A stretch of DNA of 35,179 bases from Cochliopodium minus (Eukaryota; Discosea; Himatismenida; Cochliopodiidae): NCBI GenBank assembly GCA_024220525.1, contig JAMYWO010000023.1:97776-132954 (forward strand), in the 5' to 3' direction. Positions 24,614 through 35,179 of this stretch are shown here, piece by piece. Positions within the stretch are counted from its first letter, which is position 1; every line of letters begins with the position of its first letter. Both the position numbers and the translations under genes were made by a program. The notes under the pieces were generated by a model. It saw only the letters and a program-made list of their open reading frames with translations. It made no database searches and was not told where the DNA came from.

Positions 24614-26402
24614 TTAATAAATCTCATCCTCTATTTGGAAGGTCCCATTTCTAATTTTGTTTCTGACATCAACAAGAATTCTCCCTAAAAAAAAATAATT
24701 TAAAATAAATAAAAAAAAAAATATGATTAAAATTTAAAAGAAATAAAAAAGAAATTAATACCCAAAAAATTTTGTCCTTCTTTTCCTTCTTTATCTTCTG
24801 TACATGAAATTTAAAAATTTAAATTGATAAATTTATTAATTTGATGAAAAAAAAAATTTTTTTACTTCCATTCCTTTTTTTTTTTAAAAAAATTTTTTTT
24901 AAGAAGAAAAATATGAATATAATTTTAGTTTTTTACCCCCAAAAAGAGTTGACATCATTGAAAATGATTTCAGAGTTTCCAGTGGATAAAAGCTCATCTT
25001 TCATTTCTTCGTTTTGGAGAAACTTTTCTCTCAACCCCCTAAGCATTATTTTCTTTCTGTTCTTTTGGAATGAAGGGTTGACATGTTCCGCAAGTTGTTT
25101 TGCTAAAAATAAAAAAAAAAAGTGAATGAAAAAAATTTTAAACAAATTAAAAATATTAAAAACAAAATTTACATAAAATTGCAGCATCTTCCGGTGTCTA
25201 ATTTTTAATTTTTTTTTTTAAAATTTATATTTAAAATGTAGATTTGAATATTTTACGAGAGCAATTCTAACTTCTTCTTCATAAATGGTTCCTCTGAATT
25301 TGGAAGCTTCATAGAAATGTTGGACGGTCTTCCATTCCCTAACAAAAAAAAAATCAAAAATAAATAAAAAAATAAAAATAATTAAAATAAAAAAAAAAAA
25401 ACTTATTAAAATGAAAAAAATACATTAATTTATAATAAAAATATTTAACAATAAAAATAATTTAATGTATAAAAAAAATTTCTTTACTTGTCTTGGTACA
25501 GAAATTTGGAGAGGCAATTATTTGAAAGAAAGTCATATCTAAATGAGGAAAAAGAATGAGAATTTTTTAAAAAAGATTTAAAACTTTACTTTTTAGATCC
25601 TATTCTCTCGAACACTACTGGCTGTAGAAAATTTCAGAAAAAATAAAAATAAAAAGTTAAAAAAAAAAAAAATTGAAAGTTACTTGCGGAAAAAGAAAGA
25701 TGTTTGCTGTCGAAAAAAAAAAAGATATATTAAAAAAAAAAGATTAATATATTATAATTTTTATTTAATAAAATGAAATTTCATTTAAAAAATTTTTCTA
25801 ACAGGTATATTTTTTAAAGATTACCCAAGGAAAGACCATTCATACTGGTTTGAAGATAAATCTCGTTTTCTTTGGTGAATACATAGGATTTATCTTGGAG
25901 GGTAAATCCGATCAATGTCAATGCCTTCTCTATGGATGGGATCTTCAACACTTTTGTTTTGAAATTTTCATTTTCGGAGGAGATCTTTCTGAATTTTTCT
26001 TGTTGCAAATTGGAGGAGATGTTGTGTATCATTTTCATGATTAAATTGAGGCTATGGGGGATGTATTGATAAGTTAAATATATGAGAATAAGTGGTCGAT
26101 AAAGATTATTTAGGTTATTTCAATAAAATTTTTTTTTTTTTAATCTGATTTGTTGTATACCATTGTTTTCCTTCTTCAGATTTAGGTATGATTTGCAATA
26201 ACAATTTATAAACCTATATTTTTTTTCAATATAATGAATATGAAAGTTAATTTTGGTTGTCCAAATCCAATCAAATTAATTTTCTCCAAAATGTTTACCT
26301 CTAATGAATGAGAATAGTTTTGATGAATTTATGTGTCAAATTTGAAAAGTATTGATGGTAATGAATATTTGAATGTTTACCATTTTGATGTGATGGATTC
26401 AT
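24614..26402 (-). CDS. PUB domain - NADAR (ADP-ribose N-glycosidase) fusion protein
   Basis: Exons: first coding exon uncertain (candidate ATG 26402-26381 plus a 2-nt exon 26300-26299), then 26213-26161, 26051-25825, 25706-25684, 25621-25590, 25538-25488, 25338-25257, 25197-25173, 25102-24937, 24797-24762 and 24684-24614; about 262 aa. The N-terminal part is a PUB domain (LNLIMKMIHNI, EKFRKISSENENFKTKVLKI, ALTLIGF), a fold that binds p97/Cdc48 tails. The C-terminal part is NADAR/YbiA: YDFLSNN, EWKTVQHFYEASKF, TPEDAAIL, MLRGLREKFLQN, TGNSEIIF, SFWG and LGRILVDVRNKIR. NADAR proteins remove ADP-ribose from guanine or act on N-ribosidic intermediates. One phase does not close: five G (complement of 24936-24940) stand where four are needed, probably a homopolymer error. 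Confidence 0.82.
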
Positions 26403-26671
26403 TTTGTGAATTTATTTTTTTTTGATAAAAGCCGATTTTTTTTTTATTTTTTTTATTTTTTTTTATTTTTATTAAATTAAAGAAAAAAATAGATTTAAAC
26501 CAGTAAAAAAGTAAAAAGAATCAGTTTCTAAAGAAACAAAGGTTTATTTTTTTTAATTAAGCTTTATTAATGTTTTTTTTAATTTTGTTTTTAACTTCAA
26601 AAAATAATAAATAAATGTTTTTAAATACAAAAAAAAAGAAATTTTTTATAAAAAGAAAGGATCAAAGAGGA

Positions 26672-29600
26672 TCATAAGTCATCGTTAGAAGACTCCTGTA
26701 CAGAAGCACTATCATTGGAATAAATGCCAGACTTTCCTTTTTTGCTTCTGAGTGTTTTGCCTGCTTTTTTGAAACCAAATCCCATTCTTCTGTTTCCTCC
26801 AGTAACTTTAGAACTTGACCTACTTCTTGTAGAATTTCCAAAATCTAAAAATTAAATTAATAAAAAAATTTAAAATTATCAAAAAAAAATTAAAATAAAT
26901 CAATAAAAAATAGAAAAATTGTCAAATAAATAAAATTCATAATAAATAAAATGAATAAAAATATAAAAATGTAAAAATAATGAAATAAATTGGTTTTTTT
27001 TTTACCATCATAATTAAAGTGAGTACTTTCACTACTGTTCACGTAAATGTTATCTATGCTGTTGTCACTGTTGAGACTATCATTGCTCCATTCATCTTGT
27101 ATGCTCTTGCTTCCATAGGTGTCCTCTCTGGTGGAGTGGGACTTGTAACGGTTAAGATTGTCTTTCCTGTCTTTGGTGAACATGTCCGGCAAAGAAGAAT
27201 TGAGACCATTGGATGAATTGACTCCATTAACACCTTTAATGTAATCAAGACCATTAGATCCATTCATTTTTGATCCATTCGTAGAATTGTTGAGAGAATT
27301 GTTGACAGATGAAGTGGAATTGACGGAGTTGGAAGGGGAGAGGGGGGAGGAGGAATCATCGGGAGGTGGTGGGGAGGGATGGTCGTTGTGGAAGAGGGAT
27401 GGGGCAGTGAGGACAGGCAAGGAAGAAAGGAAAGAGATGGAGTTGTTGTAACTCGTGTAACCCGTCAATTGTTTACCACTCAAATTTTCTCCATTACTAC
27501 TGTTACTACTGTTACTACTATTATTACTATTATTATTGTTATTATTACTATTGTATTTATCGTTATTACTATTTTGGTTGTTATTATAAATATTATTAAC
27601 ATCTTTAACATTGATAAGATCATAGTTGGAGTTTTTGTTGTTTATTTTGACGTTTCCCTCGTTCTTTTCGTTGTGGAGATCGCCAAGATCCTCCTCCTGC
27701 TCCTGCTGCTGCGGCTGGAAAGAAATGTTGATCTCGCTCCCCTTCGTCTCGAAATCCTCCCTGAAAATGTTGTCATTGTAAAGAGTCTCCATGTTGCTCT
27801 TCTTCTCCAAAAGATGACTTCCGATTCCCTGCTGTTGGCCGCTATCAACCTTATTAACAAGATTACTTCCATTCTTGTTTTGATTGTGAAAGTTTTCATA
27901 TTCATTAAGAATGGAAAAGGGATCATCATTGTTTTCGTCATCTTCGTCTGATGAAGGAAAGGAGGAGAAGGATGAAATGTCAAAGTCGTCGTTTTGGAGA
28001 CGGTGGTTGAGGTGCAGTTGGATGGAGCTTCGCAGTTCGATGTTTTCGATGAGGTTCTTCCACTTTTTCATGTTTTGGGACAGGAAGGATTGAATGGAGT
28101 AAAAGTACTTGTTTGCATCTTTCATTTTCTCCATCTTTTTCTCCTCCAACAGTTTGTTCTCTAACGTACTGTTATCTAAATCATTTTTTGGACATTTTAT
28201 TTTAATTTTATTTATTTTAATTTTTAAAATTTTATATTTTTTTAAACAATTTATTTTATTTAACAATGTTAAAATTTTTTTAATAAATTCTTTGTCACAT
28301 GATTATTTTTTAAAAAAATTTTTCGATCAATTTTCTTTTTTATCGTTCATAATTTCTTTTTTATTAACAATGTTTAATTTTTTTAATAAATTCTTTGTTA
28401 CATTATTTTTTAAAAATTTTTTTAATCAATTTAAATTTAATTATTTTAACTTTTTTTTTAAATCTTTTTTGATCAATTTATTTTTAAATTTTTTTATTGA
28501 CTTAAAAATTAGTTTAAAATTTTTTTAAAAGAAGGATTATATTTATTTATTTTTATTAAAATAAAAATTTTTTTTTTTACTCTTTTTATCATTCATGATT
28601 TCTTTTTCATCTTCCTTGATATCATTATAAATATTCAAACCACTGCCAGAAATAGTGAGACTGGGATTCTTATTGATAGTCAAACTAAGGTTGCTGTTCA
28701 CATCAGAAATATTCCCGCTGTTCTTTTTACCAACAGAAAAAGAAGACTGCAATTTGGAAAGGTAAAGAAAAAGAGAAAGGATGGATTGAGTGAGCTGGTT
28801 CTTCTCGGAGACGCACTCGCCCTTCAAAAGTTTCAATTCTTTTTCTTCTTCTCCCATCTCTCCTCCCATGCTACTCATTTTTATCCTCTCCTCCAAATTC
28901 ATTTCTAATCTGCTGTAAAAATCATTCACTGTTTTCTGAATTTTTTTTTTAATTAAAAAATTAAATTAAAATGTTAATGAAAATTAAAAAAAATTAATAA
29001 GAATTAAAATATATCGAAAAAATCTTAATTGTAATAAATAACAAAAATTAAATTTATGAAAAATATTTAAAAAATTAAAAAATAAAAAAAAATTAATTAA
29101 ATTTAAAATGATCTTTAATAAAAATAAAGTAATAAAAATAAATTTAAATTGAAATAAATTTAATAAAATGAAATAAATTTTAACAAAATAAAAATCTTTA
29201 AAACCAAATTTTTTTAAGGAAATAATTTTTTTTTTTTTTGATACCATGATATTTCTCAGTTTTTTCTCTTTTTGTTTGAAAGATTCTTTTTTAACTTTTC
29301 GAGGAGATTCGGGAACCAACTTGCCGCTGGAACTCAACTTGTCAGAACCAGAAATGACTTTGTTGGCACTGTTGTTCTCCTTGTTCCCATTTTTAAAGGA
29401 ATCATCAAAACTACTGTGATCATTTTTAAAATTATTGTTAACATTGTTGAAATTATTATTTTTTTGAAGGAAAGAGTTGAAGGAGTATTTATTTTTCATG
29501 TTTTCGTTTTTAGAGTATTGGAGAAAAACAGGAGAAAAAGAAAAGACAGAAAAACCATCTTTATTGTTCGTATTTGATGTGTTCGTAACGACATTTGGTG

Positions 29601-30984
29601 TATTGTCCAAAACTTGATCTTCCCTCTCGTAAAGAAAAGAAGAAACAAAAGGAACAAGAGAAGAAAAGGGGACAAGAAAATCTTCTTCTTTGTTTTTGTT
29701 AGTTCCGCCATAATTATTTCCGCTGTTGTTTTTATTTCCGCTGTTGTTATATTTTTTTAGGTTGTCTTTTTCTCTGGGCGAAATTTCTTTGTTGGAAAAG
29801 TTGGAGAGGGAGAGGGCGTAGTGGGAGAGGAAGTGTCTCATTACGAAGGTGGGCATCAACTTGTCCATCATTTCCTTTATTTTCGAGTCTGAGTATCTCA
29901 CACTGATTAATTCGTAATGAGAATACCCTCCTTTTATTGCATACTTTAAACAAAAAATAAAAAAATGTAAAAATAAACAAAATAAAAATGTTATACAATT
30001 AAAAATGTTATACAATTAAAAATAAAAAATAAAAAAAATAAAAATAAAAATTGAAAAAATGAAAAAATAAAACAAAAAATAGAAAATATGAAAATATAAA
30101 TGAAAAATAAAAAATATTTTAAAATAAAATTTATTTTTACACTTTCTAGATCGTTGTTTGATATTACGGAGACACCTTTGTCTGATTTGTTTCCAATCAA
30201 CAGAAAAGGAAATTTGAAAGAAATTTTTTTTTGCTTTTCATTTATATAGTGGTATGTTTGTAACACAGAGTCTGGAATTTCCGTTCTCCATTGATCCACT
30301 TGCTATTAATAAGAATAGTATTAAAAGAATTAAATATAATAAATTTTTAAATGGAAAATTTCTTTATTACAGAAACTGTCGAAATGTTTGTTGAATCAAA
30401 GACCATTATTATTCCCGACAAGCCTTCTTTTATTAATTTTGAAAAATGTATTCCTCTCAACTGAAAAATTTAAATTAAAATTATTTAATTATTACTATTT
30501 CTTTTTTTTAAAAATTATATTTATTGAACAAATTTAAATGTAAAAAATTATAAAAGAGATTAATTAGTTCATTATTTTTTTTTACTTCATAATGAGATAT
30601 TTCCAAAAAGCAAAATCTAAATTTGACTTGATTTTTTGGATTTGTTGGATCTTCAATTGTCTTTTGATCGGAATATACCAATTCGAGGCCTATATTTGAT
30701 ATTATTTGTATAAAATAAATATTTATTTATTTTTCAGCTAATTTTGAAATATATATTTTTTAACCGATAGTGGGTTGATGAATCATTGAAAATAAATTGA
30801 AACAATATCGCCTTATCAATGAACTTTTTCCTGTTTCATTTCCTCCTATCACCAATATCTTTATTTCTATTTCTTTTTGTTGATTATCTTGATTTTTGAT
30901 TGATCCTTTTTTGCTGGAAGTTGATTTATTATCATTTAGATTATTATTTTCATTCTTGTTGAATAGTTTTTTGAAAAAACTCAT
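26672..30984 (-). CDS. Atypical Rab-like small GTPase with long Asn-rich C-terminal extension
   Basis: Eight exons in phase: 30984-30765, 30689-30586, 30460-30371, 30302-30141, 29943-29245, 28935-28581, 28175-27006 and 26844-26672; about 990 aa. Residues ~40-215 are a Ras-superfamily G domain: P-loop GGNETGKSS, switch-I PTIG, beta strand IIMVFDST and NKSDKG (G4). The usual WDTAGQ G3 motif is absent (FCFLEISHYE LRG instead) and G5 is unclear, so GTP hydrolysis is doubtful. The ~775-residue tail is low complexity (Asn/Ser runs), with two charged segments that may be coiled coils (DFYSRLEMNLEERIKM; ENKLLEEKKMEKMKDANKYF) and a basic Ser-rich end. No C-terminal prenylation Cys is present, so it is not a conventional lipid-anchored Rab. 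Introns of about 300-400 bp occur between exons 5-6 and 6-7. Confidence 0.8.
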
Positions 30985-31483
30985 TTTTGGATTGTTTAAT
31001 CGTGTATATGAGTTAGAATATCAAATATTTTTAAATCTATTTTTGGTTTATTTTATTTATGATTAAAATGGTTGTATAAAGATGGTATTATTTCGATTAT
31101 GATGTCTTTATTTCTATTATATCAACAAATTCGTTTAAGTATTGATTTAATTTTCTTTATAAGTTATTTTTTCTTAATCTTATTTTGATTCGTTTGATAT
31201 CTTTTTAAAGATTGTTTGCTTGTTCCTTCAATTTTTTTTATTTTTTTTGAAAAAGTAAAGTAACATCTCTTTAAAATTCTTTTGAAACTTCAAAACGATT
31301 AAAAAATTTCAGAAAAAATTGAATATTAATAAATAAAAAAGGATAGATATTAATCTTTGAATTTTCACTATTTGTTTGATTCAAGCATTCAATTAATTTG
31401 GAGATATATTGATAATATTAACAAATAAAAAGGATTATTCATCAAACAAAAAATTGAAAAAAAAAAAAAAAAAAAAAAATAAA
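30985..31483. other. Divergent intergenic region, nothing recognised
   Basis: These 499 bp lie between the start codons of the Rab-like gene (-) and the RING gene (+). Sequence is A/T-rich and ends with a pure A run of about 24 nt (around 31456-31479) directly before the RING ATG. No coding frame or RNA gene is seen; both promoters must lie here. Confidence 0.5.
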
Positions 31484-32295
31484 ATGGGAAACAAATTCTC
31501 AAAAGATAATGCAGTAATCTTTTCATTAACCTAATTCAACATCAAATTCAAAAACAATTTTATATTTTTATTAACTTGTTAAAATTACTTACTCCCTTTT
31601 AAAAATTTAAAGAACAAATCTCCTACAAATAGCACAAATTCACCAACATTACCAACCACAAAAACTAATACAACATCCACAAAAACAAATAATAAAAATT
31701 TACCAATCACACCATTAACAAGTGGATTGTACACAACATGTTTATGGACAGAAAAAGATATCAAAAAATTAGTTTATGAAAAGCATATTGCTCCTCTTTA
31801 TAAAGGTCTGAGTGAATTGATAGAAGATAGGTAAAATGAATTCAATATTAAAGTATTAAATAAAGATCCTATCACATATATATTCTTTACTCAGTTCCCA
31901 CATTAAAAAAAAATTATTCTATGGTTTTTTATATTTGCATATTGTTTTATATCGAATAAATTTCAACGAAATCAACAATAAAATTCGAATTTTTTGGAAC
32001 AAATAAAAAATAAAAACATTTTATAAAATAAATATCCAACATTTAAGAATAATCCACATCATGATGGTTTAATGTGAATTAAATTTATATTAATTTTATT
32101 ATTTATTCTTTAATCTCTTTTAAACTTCTATTAATCCAAGATTTTTTTTCTTTAAAAGAGATGACATCGAAGAATGTCCAATTTGTTTATTGAATTATGA
32201 GCACGGTCTCAACCGATTGAAATGTTGCAAGCAATCCATATGTTCTGAATGTTATTTACAAGTCAAAAAACCTCCTCATCTAACTGATACTTCTG
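31484..32295 (+). CDS. SIP5: SIP5-like RING finger protein, C-terminus missing at assembly junction
   Basis: Three exons, 31484-31513, 31613-31830 and 32159-32295, all in phase, give 128 aa before a GT donor. The N-terminus MGNKFSKD is a good N-myristoylation signal (Gly2, Ser6). A Thr/Asn-rich stretch follows, then the conserved block GLY...[17 protein letters not shown] and the RING start [20 protein letters not shown] through [11 protein letters not shown]. This is the plant/fungal SIP5-type family, whose RING has the spacing CPIC-x(n)-NR-x-x-CC-x-x-x-IC-x-x-C. The last Cys pair (usually CPFC) and the rest of the protein are not present: the following intron passes into a T-rich microsatellite and the N at 32380. 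A membrane-associated E3-ligase role is inferred from family features. Confidence 0.85.
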
Positions 32296-32298
32296 GTA

Positions 32299-32379
32299 AA
32301 AATATTTTATTTTATTTTTTATTTTTTATTTTTTATTTTTTATTTTTTATTTTTTATTTTTTATTTTTTATTTTTTATT
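32299..32379. repeat. (ATTTTTT)n microsatellite ending at an N
   Basis: About ten 7-bp units in what should be an intron of the RING gene run straight into the N at 32380. The unit differs from the 9-bp unit at the first junction, so the two junctions share only the sequence to the right of the N. Confidence 0.85.
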
Positions 32380-32380
32380 N
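32380..32380. other. Single N, probable assembly junction 2
   Basis: This N is followed by the same ~70-bp stretch (with almost no differences) that follows the N at 11332. The host gene on the left is cut in an intron, and the gene on the right is the 3' end of a collar-module paralogue. Confidence 0.8.
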
Positions 32381-35179
32381 TAAAAAACATTGGAAGTTTT
32401 ATTTCTAAAAATCCAAACAAAATCATCATTAGTGTTGCTATTTCCTGTTTTCTCGCAAGTAACATTCGTTTGAGATGTATTCACTGAAAAAACATTTTTT
32501 TGATCACAAAAAGTACAATTTGGAACTTTAAAAAAGAGAAAAAATATAATTTAACTAAAAAATTTTGAAAATAATCAAAAATTAAAAATTATCAAAATTA
32601 AATTGAAAAAAAAAATATGAAAAATTAAAAATTAATTCAAATTTTTTTACCTTGATACAAACAATTATATGAACCAATTGTGATATATTTGTAAAGTGAT
32701 AAAAAAGGTTTTTCTAAAATAATAGGGTTGTTTCCTCCTAAAAGTATGAAAGAAATATCAAAAAAAAAAGAAAATTTTAAAAAAATGGTTAGAAAGAATC
32801 TAAATAATTTGTTTTCAACCTATTGAACTGATAGACTGAGCTCCCATGAATGAGTTTGGAGTGGATTGAGAATTATAAAGTTGAGCAGCTGCCAGATAAT
32901 AAGGTCCATTAGAAGTATTAGGGAATTGGTGTTCAGTGTCTGCAAAAGTTGGGAGTGTGTGACTATGTTCTGGCATTTCATTGATGTTTAATGTGTGGGA
33001 TTCTTTCGAATAGAAAAATTGATTATTATAAGTAGAAATTAAATTCAATATAATAAAGGAGCTAAAAAATAAAAAATAAAAAAATAAAAAAATAAAAAAA
33101 TAAAAAAAATAAAATTAAAAAAAATTGAAAAAAATATTAATAAAATAAAAATAAAAATAAAAAATAAAAATAAAAAAAAATTAACTGAAAAATAAAAAAT
33201 AAAAAATAAAATAAATGAAAAATAAAATTGAAAAAAATATAAATAAAATACAAAATAAAATTAAATAAAAAATAAAAATAAAAATAAAAAAAATAAAAAA
33301 TAAAAAATAAAATATAATAAAATTTTTAAAACCTGATCCCAATAAAGAACCAACAGGATACAAAGAAGAAACACCAATAGCAGATCTCGATTGAGTGTTG
33401 GGTAAAGTGGAATTAACTGAAGAAGAATTAGAAAGAGAAGAAGAGAGGTAACGGTAAAGGGTACTGTTGTAGGAAGAACCATTCGTTTTCAACAAGAAAG
33501 GATTTCCATCATCATTAAATGCAGAGTTTATTATTATTGCGGAATCATTTATACTTTTTAATGGAACTGTTGTCATTACAAAATAAACACTAAATGAAGG
33601 TCCTACAATACTAAAAGGTTGTCCATTTCCTTTTAAAATAAATAAGAGAAAAATTGAATTTGAAAAAAATAAAAAAATAAAAAAATTAAAAAATAAAAAT
33701 TAAAAAAAAAAAAAATAAAAAAAGAAAAAAAGAAAAAAATTAAAAATATAGAAAAAAAAATGAAAATTTAAAAAAAAAATTTTAAATAAGAAAAAAATTA
33801 AAATTTTTTCGAATAAAGAAAAAAAAAAAAAAATTTCAAATAGAAAAATTAAAAATAAATAATAATTAAAATTTTTTCAAATAAAATTGAAAATTTTTTA
33901 AAAAATTAAAAACTACCTTCTTTGGACAAAATATCAACAGCATAATCAGAAGAAATAGAATAAATATTTAAGTTTCCAAAGTAATTTCCTTCTGGGGAAG
34001 ATGTATCAGGAATTATTCCAGAAATTAAATTTGAGGTTGGGTGATTGTGAGAGGGGAGATGTGATGAATTAAGGGAAATAGTGTTTTGTCCTCCTGTGCT
34101 CCCAAATGTATAATTATTTAATCCAGGAGATTGTCCTTCTCCAATCACAACTCTACCTAAAAAATTTTTTTTTTAATATTTTTATTTTTTTATTTTTTAA
34201 ATTAAATTCTTTTTTTCTTTTAAATTTATTTTAATTTTTTTATTTTTTAATATTTTTTTTTGTTTTAATTATTTATTTTAAATTAATTTTTTTTGATATT
34301 TTAAAATTTTAAGTTTAAAATAGATTTAAAGTCTAAAATTAATTTAAAAAATAAAATTTAATTTTTTAAATTTTTTTTTTACCAGTTATGTTAGGTGTGA
34401 GACAGTCAGAACTGAATTCAGAAATTTTGGAACAAAGAGAAGGATCATTACTAAACAAACTTCCATTACACATTCTCCATTGAGAAGACAAATAAGAAAA
34501 ATCATTTCCCATGTATTCAAAAATACTTCCTATTGGTATTGTTGGTTCATCCATTATTGCCATGATGTATCTCAGCGTAATATAAGGTTGTAAAATCGAA
34601 AACTATTTTTTTTTATAATAATTTGAAAATAAAATATTGAAAAATTTAATCATTTCAATTTTAATTATTTTTTTAAATAAATTTTTGACTTTTTTAAACT
34701 AAGTTTTTGTGATTTTTAAAGAAAACAAATAAGGATAAATAATTTCTTAAAATATTTTGAAAACAAAGAATTTTGAAAATCAAAAATAATTTATTTGTAT
34801 TTTAAAAAATTTTAGATGGAAAGAGTAAAATAAAATATGAAGTAATATCTATTTACAGATTGACCACCTCCTGATGGATTGGTAGGTGCAGAATTTGTTG
34901 AGTTGGCTGCAGAAGAGTATACATCATTAGGAGAGATTGAAGGAAAACCTAAAGATTTAAAAAATATAAATTAATTAATTTTAAAAAAATTAATAAAATT
35001 AAATTAAAATTAAAATTTTGGAAATAAAGATGAAATGAAAAGATTTTCTAACTTGGAATAGCTGTGTCTGATCCATTTACATTAATCAATATTTTATGGT
35101 TATGAGCTGGAAGATTCATGACATTAAGAGTACGAGATTCTGTTCCTGCAGAATTTCCTAGAACGTTTCCCGATAATCC
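32381..35179 (-). CDS. Phage-tail-collar-like module protein (copy 2), N-terminus outside window
   Basis: Nine exons are visible in order: 35179-35053, 34948-34857, 34602-34383, 34156-33917, 33629-33333, 33002-32820, 32737-32651 and 32525-32381, with the first continuing off the window. The layout parallels copy 1 exon for exon: LPAHNH and QPYITLRYIMAI of module 1, then IPIGSIFEYMGND with a Cys-rich turn and LPSHNH in module 2, then the diverged module 3 (SRSAIGVSS, MPEHSH, LEKPFLSLYKYITIG) and the same Cys tail. The first and last visible segments correspond to the end of module 1 and the C-terminus. The donor equivalent to copy 1's GC donor is GT here (34382). Probably secreted, as the paralogue has a signal peptide. 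Function unknown. Confidence 0.75.

Noticed and set aside
27379-27951. 190-aa plus-strand ORF with hydrophobic Val/Ile/Thr runs
   Set aside because: It is the reverse complement of Asn/Asp-rich codons in the Rab-like gene tail and has no independent exon signals.

Overview
AT-rich nuclear DNA of a unicellular eukaryote. Genes alternate between strands, nearly all are split by short A/T-rich introns (about 50-600 bp, mostly GT-AG), and several proteins carry long Asn/Ser-rich tracts. The gene set (TKL kinase, RhoGAP, atypical Rab-like GTPase, PI-PLC, NADAR, SIP5-type RING) suits an amoeboid protist such as Amoebozoa, Anaeramoebae or Heterolobosea. I cannot name the genus from sequence alone. 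Most exon-intron models were solved by hand; phases close in every multi-exon model except two one-base homopolymer anomalies.

Layout, left to right: (1) + strand 3' part of an unrecognised protein (1-1510). (2) - strand gene 1852-6970, which reads as one ~1273-aa protein: TKL-type kinase, Asn/Ser-rich linker, arrestin-like domain, RhoGAP. (3) + strand dihydropyrimidinase in at least 18 exons, several only 10-27 nt, running into a single N at 11332. (4) - strand secreted protein built of three phage-tail-collar-like modules (11333-14340). (5) - strand SDR dehydrogenase. (6) - strand small basic protein. (7) + strand pyrimidine-dimer-glycosylase-like protein with a Lys-rich tail. (8) - strand aldo-keto reductase. 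(9) - strand PLC-delta-type phospholipase C, with a tiny spliced ORF upstream. (10) + strand small two-TM protein like CNEP1R1/Spo7. (11) - strand PUB-NADAR fusion. (12) - strand Rab-like GTPase with a long Asn-rich tail. (13) + strand SIP5-like RING gene running into a second N at 32380. (14) - strand second collar-module gene, cut by the window end.

The most unusual content is: the two collar-module genes, which begin at identical N-marked junctions that also cut off two unrelated host genes; the kinase-arrestin-RhoGAP and PUB-NADAR architectures; and a micro-exon-rich gene style with some GC-AG introns. Several genes belong to membrane or cytoskeletal signalling (PI-PLC, Rho regulation, Rab-like, CNEP1R1-like), but they are not an operon and no shared pathway can be shown.
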